Below, in pieces: positions 4,230 through 8,962 of a DNA stretch of 8,962 nucleotides. The translations under genes and the position numbers were made by a program. The notes below the pieces were generated by a model. The model saw only the letters and a list, made by a program, of their open reading frames with translations. It had not been told where the DNA came from and did no database searches. Origin of the DNA: an uncultured bacterium (GTDB taxonomy: Bacteria > Bipolaricaulota > Bipolaricaulia > UBA7950 > UBA9294). Each line of letters opens with the position of its first letter. The first letter of the stretch is position 1. Location: contig CAIOLV010000047.1 in NCBI GenBank assembly GCA_903859225.1, forward strand, positions 1 to 8,962, given 5' to 3'.

Positions 4230-7200
4230 CTAGATGCCGAGCTCGCTAAGTCGCTGGTCGATGGACGACGCGATGCCTGCCGGAGTCACGCCGGCAGCCA
4301 CGATGCTGTCTGGTCCTCTCTCGGCGGCGCCGATCGCTGTTTCCGACAGCTCGTCGAACGTGGTCGGAATCGACGCGCACCCGAGCGCCGCCGCCAGACG
4401 CGAGAGCACCTCCCACGTCTCCTCACCGACGGCGGGCTTTGTGACGGCGGCCAGTCGCTTGGTGCCCGACGTCGCCACGATCGTCCCGCGAGTCTCGTAC
4501 GGCAGGCGCATTGGGAAGACAACATGCGCTCGCGCCGTCGTCAGCGTCTGCGTCGCGCTGACGGCGATCAGGGTCTCAACACAGGGCAGATACTGACGCC
4601 CCGTCGCCGTCGACACTGGATCCGCCCCCACCGCCAGCCACGCTCGTGCGGACGTGTCCAATGTTTCCCCGAACCCGAGTCGGCGCAGTCCGATCGCGTT
4701 CGCCGTCGCGGGGACAACGACCAGACGCGCCCCGCCTGCCCCAAGAAACGCAGCGACGGTCTCGAGAGCGCTACTCGAGATCGTCCTCTCTTCGATCAGA
4801 ACGAGCGGCCGCCGCATGCCCGGAGCTTCTCGCCCCGGCAGGCTCGTGGGGAGACGGACTCCCGCCAGATCTTGCGGCAGGTCGTGAGCGGATCCGAGCT
4901 CCGATAGGAGGCGCTCGAGGTCGCCCAGTGCGAGCTCGGCGTGGGCTCCCGGGACACCCGCCCCGACGCTGAGGACGACGGAACCGCGCCGAATCGCGCG
5001 GCGGAGGATCACGTCAAGAGCGATTCTCTCATGCGGCCCGCGAGGTCCGACGGCTACGATCAAGCGGCCGGGTTCGTCGAGGGCGTCCAGGCCGACGATG
5101 TCCTCCGGCCGTACGCCGATCCGACCCTTGGCGGCGCGGACATCGAAAATCGGAGCCCCCGCCTCGAGGCTCTCGGCGAGTCGAGACGTCAGCCAACCTT
5201 CCTCGCACGTGAGAAGACCCGCACCAAAGACCACAGCGCTTCTCCGCGCCGCAACGAGCCGCTTCTTCGCCTCGGCCACCGCCTCGTCCCAGGAGACCGC
5301 CATGAGAGCGCTGCCGCAGCGGATCATCGGCGATGTGATCCGGGCGACGTCCTTGATGGCGTGCCAGCCGTAGCGGCCGCGGACGCAGAGAACGCCCTCG
5401 CTGCTCGACGGGAGGCTCCCCATGTACGCGCCGTTCAGGGTCAATGACGCGATACCGCAGCCCACGCCGCAGAGGCTGCACACCGTCTCGGTCCTCTTGA
5501 GGTCCAACGGCACTTGCTTCCCGAGGACCGTTCGGTCGTATAGAGCGCCTGTGGGGCAGGCGTCGACGCAGGCGCCGCAAGCCACGCACGCGGAGTCTTG
5601 CCACGCCCGGTTGAACGGAGCCTGGACTTCGGTATCGATCCCGCGGCCTACGAAGTCGATGGCCGAAACGCCACAGACGCCAGAGCAGACGCGAATGCAT
5701 CGTCCGCAAGAGACGCACTTGCTCACCTTGCGGACAATGAACGGATGCCGTTCGTCGCGAAGCTTCCGCTGCGTGTCCCCCGCGTACGCAGCCTGCGAGG
5801 CCTCGGCGTCGGTAGCGTAGTCACGCAGTCGGCAGTCGTCGAACGCCATGCACCCGCACTCGAGGCAGCGCTGGCCCGCGGCGACGGCCTGCGGTCCGCT
5901 CAACCCCGCCTCGTACTCGGCGAAGTCACGAACTCGTTCGGCGACCGGGCGAACGGGAGTCTGGATGCGCGGCGCGGTCGCGGGGTTGCCGATGTCCGCG
6001 CGAGTCACGTCCTGCTTCACGTGGGCGTACGTCGCAACCGGAGGCGTCGGGTCGCCGCACGTGAGGAAGCGGTGAATCGCCTCGGAGGCACGATGCGCTG
6101 CCCCGACCGCTTCCACCGCGATGCTGGGGCCCGAGACCATGTCTCCGCCGCAGAACACCTTCAGCCGGGAGGTCTGTCCCGTACGCGCGTCCACTACGGG
6201 AGTGCCGCGCTTCGTGAGTTCCACGCCGGTGGAAGCAAGGCACGACGAGTCGACGACCTGCCCCACGGCGAGGAGAGCCGCGTCCGCCTCGACAACGAAC
6301 TCCGAACCTGCCACTTCGATCGGCCGGCGGCGGCCGCTCTCATCGGGTTTGCCGAGTTCCATCCGGACGCAGCGGATCCCGCGCAAGTTCTTGCGGCCGG
6401 CGACGAACTCGACGGGCTGGGTCAGGAAGAGGAACTCCACTCCTTCGTCGGCCGCCTCCTTGACCTCGTGCGCAAGCGCCGGCATCTCCTCTTGGGTGCG
6501 GCGGTAGAGCACCGTGACGTGGGATCCCAGTCTGCGTGCACATCGCGCCGCATCCATCGCCGTGTTTCCGCCGCCGATCACGGCCACGTTCTTCGGCAGG
6601 CGCGGGAGACGCCCCTCGTTGACCTGTCTCAGGAAGTCGGTCCCTTGCATCACGCCGGGATGGTCTTCGCCTGGAAGTCCCATGGGTTGGGTGCCCCAAG
6701 CGCCGAGGCCGACGAAGACCGCGTCGTAGTCCTTCTCAAGGTCGGCGAGGGCGATCTCGCCGCCGAGTCTCACGCCGTTCCGGAACTCGATCCCCATCTT
6801 CTGAAGAACGTCCACCTCGCGGTCGATCACGGACTGCGGGAGTCGGTACTCGGGGATCCCGTATCTCAGCATGCCACCCATGTGAGGCATGGCCTCGAAC
6901 AGGACGACCTCGTGTCCGCGCCGCCGCAGGAAGTACGCCGCACTCAAGCCGGCCGGCCCGCCGCCGACGACGGCGATTCGTTTCCCCGTTGCCGTCTCAA
7001 CCGACGGTACGTAGGAAGATGGAAGATCGCCGAGGAAGCGCTTCATGTGTCGGATCTGGACCGGCTCCTCGGCCAGTTGGCGTCGGCAGGCATCCTCGCA
7101 CGGCGCCGGACAGATGCGGCCGAAGCACGCGGGCAGAGGAAGGTACTCGTACAGCACGCGAAGCGCGTCGTCAAAGCGGCCGTTTCCCGCCAGGCTCACG

Positions 7201-7541
7201 TAGGCCTGACAGTCCGTGTGCGCTGGGCACGCTTCCTGGCATGGCCCTACGCAATCGCCCCAGTGATTCGAGAGCAGGAGCTCGAGCGCCGTCTTTCGGA
7301 CATCGCGGGCGGCTGCCGAGTCGGTCAGGACCTCCATGCCTTCGGCGATGGACGTCGAGCAGGCCTTGACGATTCCCCGGCCCACGACCTCGACGGCACA
7401 CACGCCGCAAGAATCGAACGGGGCCAGGCGTCTCTCCGCGCAGAGGGCAGGGACATCGATCCCGACGCGGTGAGCTGCCTCAAGGATCGTTTCGTCCGGC
7501 GCTCCCGTCACCGTTCGCCCATCGATCGTGATCGAGATCAT
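4230..7541 (-). CDS. NuoG/FdhA-like multi-FeS subunit with embedded GltD/NfnB-type FAD-NAD(P)H module
   Basis: A 1103-residue cytoplasmic electron-transfer subunit. Domains in order: [2Fe-2S] ferredoxin (1-75; Cys34, 45, 48, 61); His93-x3-Cys97, the start of a NuoG His-Cys motif; a GltD-type helical FeS domain (97-170; Cys97, 101, 105 and CPAPCEDAC with Cys144, 148, 152); FAD Rossmann fold VVGGGPAG (191-198); NAD(P)H fold VIGGGNTAMD (321-330) with YRR (346-348) and EEMPA, the NADP-type GltD signature; the flavin motif CGGD (464-467); a Cys cluster 559/562/564/570 ending in RLRDYA, resembling the rest of the NuoG motif; 2x[4Fe-4S] ferredoxin (Cys609, 612, 615, 619/623; Cys652, 655, 658, 662); a molybdopterin-oxidoreductase FeS motif (Cys688, 691, 695, 719); and a degenerate molybdopterin domain (720-1103) without a recognisable catalytic Cys/Sec. 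The ATG overlaps the nuoF-like stop by 4 nt, indicating tight coupling. Likely role, inferred: joins an NADP(H) flavin site to the NADH and ferredoxin sites of a bifurcating transhydrogenase. Confidence 0.9.
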   Translation of the reverse strand: MISITIDGRTVTGAPDETILEAAHRVGIDVPALCAERRLAPFDSCGVCAVEVVGRGIVKACSTSIAEGMEVLTDSAAARDVRKTALELLLSNHWGDCVGPCQEACPAHTDCQAYVSLAGNGRFDDALRVLYEYLPLPACFGRICPAPCEDACRRQLAEEPVQIRHMKRFLGDLPSSYVPSVETATGKRIAVVGGGPAGLSAAYFLRRRGHEVVLFEAMPHMGGMLRYGIPEYRLPQSVIDREVDVLQKMGIEFRNGVRLGGEIALADLEKDYDAVFVGLGAWGTQPMGLPGEDHPGVMQGTDFLRQVNEGRLPRLPKNVAVIGGGNTAMDAARCARRLGSHVTVLYRRTQEEMPALAHEVKEAADEGVEFLFLTQPVEFVAGRKNLRGIRCVRMELGKPDESGRRRPIEVAGSEFVVEADAALLAVGQVVDSSCLASTGVELTKRGTPVVDARTGQTSRLKVFCGGDMVSGPSIAVEAVGAAHRASEAIHRFLTCGDPTPPVATYAHVKQDVTRADIGNPATAPRIQTPVRPVAERVRDFAEYEAGLSGPQAVAAGQRCLECGCMAFDDCRLRDYATDAEASQAAYAGDTQRKLRDERHPFIVRKVSKCVSCGRCIRVCSGVCGVSAIDFVGRGIDTEVQAPFNRAWQDSACVACGACVDACPTGALYDRTVLGKQVPLDLKRTETVCSLCGVGCGIASLTLNGAYMGSLPSSSEGVLCVRGRYGWHAIKDVARITSPMIRCGSALMAVSWDEAVAEAKKRLVAARRSAVVFGAGLLTCEEGWLTSRLAESLEAGAPIFDVRAAKGRIGVRPEDIVGLDALDEPGRLIVAVGPRGPHERIALDVILRRAIRRGSVVLSVGAGVPGAHAELALGDLERLLSELGSAHDLPQDLAGVRLPTSLPGREAPGMRRPLVLIEERTISSSALETVAAFLGAGGARLVVVPATANAIGLRRLGFGETLDTSARAWLAVGADPVSTATGRQYLPCVETLIAVSATQTLTTARAHVVFPMRLPYETRGTIVATSGTKRLAAVTKPAVGEETWEVLSRLAAALGCASIPTTFDELSETAIGAAERGPDSIVAAGVTPAGIASSIDQRLSELGI

Positions 7542-8962
7542 GCCCTCACCTTTCCGGTCTCCACACCCACGGCGCCAAACGGACAGACCTGGAAGCACCG
7601 CCCGCACTTCGCGCACAGCGCTTGGTCAATGACCTGGAACTCGCCAGCGCCATCGGCGATGGCCGCCGCAGGGCATTGCCGTGCGCAGACTCTGCAGTTC
7701 TTGCAGGCGACAACGTCGATGTCGTAGCGGAGAAGAGGCTTGCAGACCTTCGCCGGACAAGCGCCGTCGCGGATATGAGCCGTGTACTCCTCGGGGAAAT
7801 AGCGAGCCGTCGTGAGAATCGGGTTTGGCGCCGTCTGGCCGAGCCCACAGAGCGAGTGGGCTTTGACTCTCTGGCCCAGTTCGATCAGTCGCCCGAGCTC
7901 CTCTTCACTTCCCCGGCCAGCGCAGATGCGTTCGAGCATCTCGAGCATCCGCTTCGTCCCGATTCGACAGAACGTGCACTTCCCGCAGGACTCCTTCTGT
8001 GTGAAATCAAGGAAGAACCGAGCGACGTCCACCATGCACGTCGCGTCGTCCAGCACGATCATCCCGCCCGAGCCGACGATCGCACCCGTCGCCTTGAGCG
8101 CCTCGTAGTCGACCGGCGTGTCCGCTAGGGACGCGGGCAGGCAGCCTCCCGAAGGGCCGCCCATCTGGATGGCCTTCAGCTCCCGACCCCCTTGGATCCC
8201 TCCACCGATGTCGAAGATGATCTCGCGAATGGTCATTCCCATCGGGACTTCGACGAGCCCGCTGTGGTTGATCTTCCCTGCAAGTGCAAAGACTTTCGTG
8301 CCCTTGCTCTTCTCCGTCCCGTAGGCGGCAAAGGCCGCCGCGCCGCGGCGCAGAATCCAGGGCACATTGGCGAGCGTTTCCACGTTGTTGATGCATGTGG
8401 GGTGGCCCCACAAACCGGAAACCGAGGGGTAGGGGGGGCGTCGCCTAGGCATGCCGCGTCGCCCTTCGATCGACGCAATGAGGGCCGTCTCCTCGCCGCA
8501 GACGAAGGCGCCTGCGCCGGCCTTGATCTGCAGGTCGAACGAGAAGCCACTTCCGAGGATGTCCTCACCGAGGAATCCTGCGCTGCGCGCATCGGCGATC
8601 GCTCTCTCCAGACGCGCGATCGCGAGGGGATACTCGGCGCGCACATAGGCATAGCCCCTAGAGGCACCGATGGCATAGGCGGCGATCGCCATCCCCTCGA
8701 GGACTCGGTGCGGGTCGCCCTCCAGCACGCTGCGATCCATGAATGCGCCGGGGTCTCCTTCATCGCCGTTGCAGACCAGGTACTTCGGGGTCGCGGTTTC
8801 CTTCGCGGCCAGACCCCACTTCGTGCCCGCCGGGAAGCCTCCGCCGCCGCGCCCGCGAAGCCCGGACGCCGACACCTCAGCGACGACGCCCGCCGGGGTC
8901 ATCGTCCGCAGGACCTTGTCCAAGGCAATGTACCCATCGTGGGCGCGGTATTCATCGATCGA
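7538..8962 (-). CDS. nuoF: NuoF/HydB-type NADH-binding flavoprotein with C-terminal ferredoxin domain (5' end outside window)
   Basis: Binds NAD(H) and FMN and passes electrons into an FeS chain. The frame is open to the right edge: the residues SIDEYRAHDGYIALDK match the family just before the flavin domain, so the TTG at 8923 is internal and the true start lies outside. Visible 474 residues: glycine-rich GLRGRGGGGFPAGTKW (34-49), CNGDEGDPGAFMDR (64-77), GAGAFVCGEETALI (149-162), the N3-type [4Fe-4S] ligands CGKCTFC with Cys326, 329, 332 and Cys372, CPAKVCK (402-408), then two [4Fe-4S] motifs CKNCRVCARQCP (from 420) and CAKCGRCFQVCP (from 450). The added ferredoxin domain separates it from Complex I NuoF and places it with HydB/HndC/BfuB-type subunits of bifurcating enzymes. 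Its stop overlaps the next gene (ATGA). The NuoE-like partner and possibly a thioredoxin-like N-terminal domain are expected beyond the edge. Confidence 0.95.
   Translation of the reverse strand, partial: SIDEYRAHDGYIALDKVLRTMTPAGVVAEVSASGLRGRGGGGFPAGTKWGLAAKETATPKYLVCNGDEGDPGAFMDRSVLEGDPHRVLEGMAIAAYAIGASRGYAYVRAEYPLAIARLERAIADARSAGFLGEDILGSGFSFDLQIKAGAGAFVCGEETALIASIEGRRGMPRRRPPYPSVSGLWGHPTCINNVETLANVPWILRRGAAAFAAYGTEKSKGTKVFALAGKINHSGLVEVPMGMTIREIIFDIGGGIQGGRELKAIQMGGPSGGCLPASLADTPVDYEALKATGAIVGSGGMIVLDDATCMVDVARFFLDFTQKESCGKCTFCRIGTKRMLEMLERICAGRGSEEELGRLIELGQRVKAHSLCGLGQTAPNPILTTARYFPEEYTAHIRDGACPAKVCKPLLRYDIDVVACKNCRVCARQCPAAAIADGAGEFQVIDQALCAKCGRCFQVCPFGAVGVETGKVRA

Noticed and set aside
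5598..7727. Long plus-strand open frame of about 709 codons
   Set aside because: It is antisense to the NuoG-like gene, has no recognisable domain and is Arg/His/Val-rich as expected of a GC-rich shadow frame.
8432..8438. G7 homopolymer as a frameshift in the nuoF-like gene
   Set aside because: The frame across it encodes the expected RRRPPYPSVSGLWG family sequence on both sides, so no frameshift is present.
4230..8962. [FeFe]-hydrogenase, formate dehydrogenase or Complex I identity for the redox operon
   Set aside because: No H-cluster motifs, no visible catalytic Cys/Sec, and no membrane subunits in view; the NuoF has an extra ferredoxin domain and the partner has a GltD module, unlike Complex I. 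Subunits beyond the right edge could change this.

Overview
The window is a compact, GC-rich bacterial segment (roughly two thirds G+C by eye, strong G/C preference at third codon positions). Genes start behind Shine-Dalgarno (SD) sequences, and the one clear pair of promoters has sigma-70-type hexamers. The bacterial-only gene yidD and the NADH/ferredoxin/NADP redox enzyme suggest an anaerobic or syntrophic/fermentative bacterium. The sequence alone does not let me name a phylum.

Layout. (1) 1-345, minus: the N-terminal part of an Hsp20 small heat shock protein that runs off the left edge. (2) 346-489: a divergent control region. It has two back-to-back promoters whose -35 hexamers overlap, set in a 13-bp inverted repeat. 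(3) 490-1693, plus: yidD, probably leaderless, overlapping a thioredoxin-reductase-like flavoprotein that keeps the CATC redox site but has lost the usual NADPH motifs. (4) 1707-3960, minus: a MEMO-family protein followed by an M20 amidohydrolase. (5) 3961-4229: intergenic. It holds a strong minus-strand intrinsic terminator and a possible 23-codon Cys-rich ORF. (6) 4230-8962, minus: a translationally coupled pair. It consists of a NuoF/HydB-type NADH-binding flavoprotein with a C-terminal 2x[4Fe-4S] ferredoxin domain, cut by the right edge, and a 1103-residue NuoG/FdhA-like protein that contains a complete GltD/NfnB-like FAD-NAD(P)H module.

The last pair is the main item of interest. NuoF supplies an NADH/FMN site and the partner supplies a second flavin site with an NADP(H)-type Rossmann signature. 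About nine iron-sulfur clusters can be assigned across the two proteins. There is no hydrogenase H-cluster, and the molybdopterin domain lacks a visible catalytic Cys/Sec. The simplest reading is a soluble NADH / ferredoxin / NADP(H) transhydrogenase of the electron-bifurcating HydABC/Bfu superfamily, close in concept to the Sporomusa-type Nfn (Stn). A NuoE-like third subunit would be expected just beyond the right edge. This function is inferred from domain content, not shown.

The long plus-strand open frames opposite the minus-strand genes are GC-driven shadows and are not annotated.
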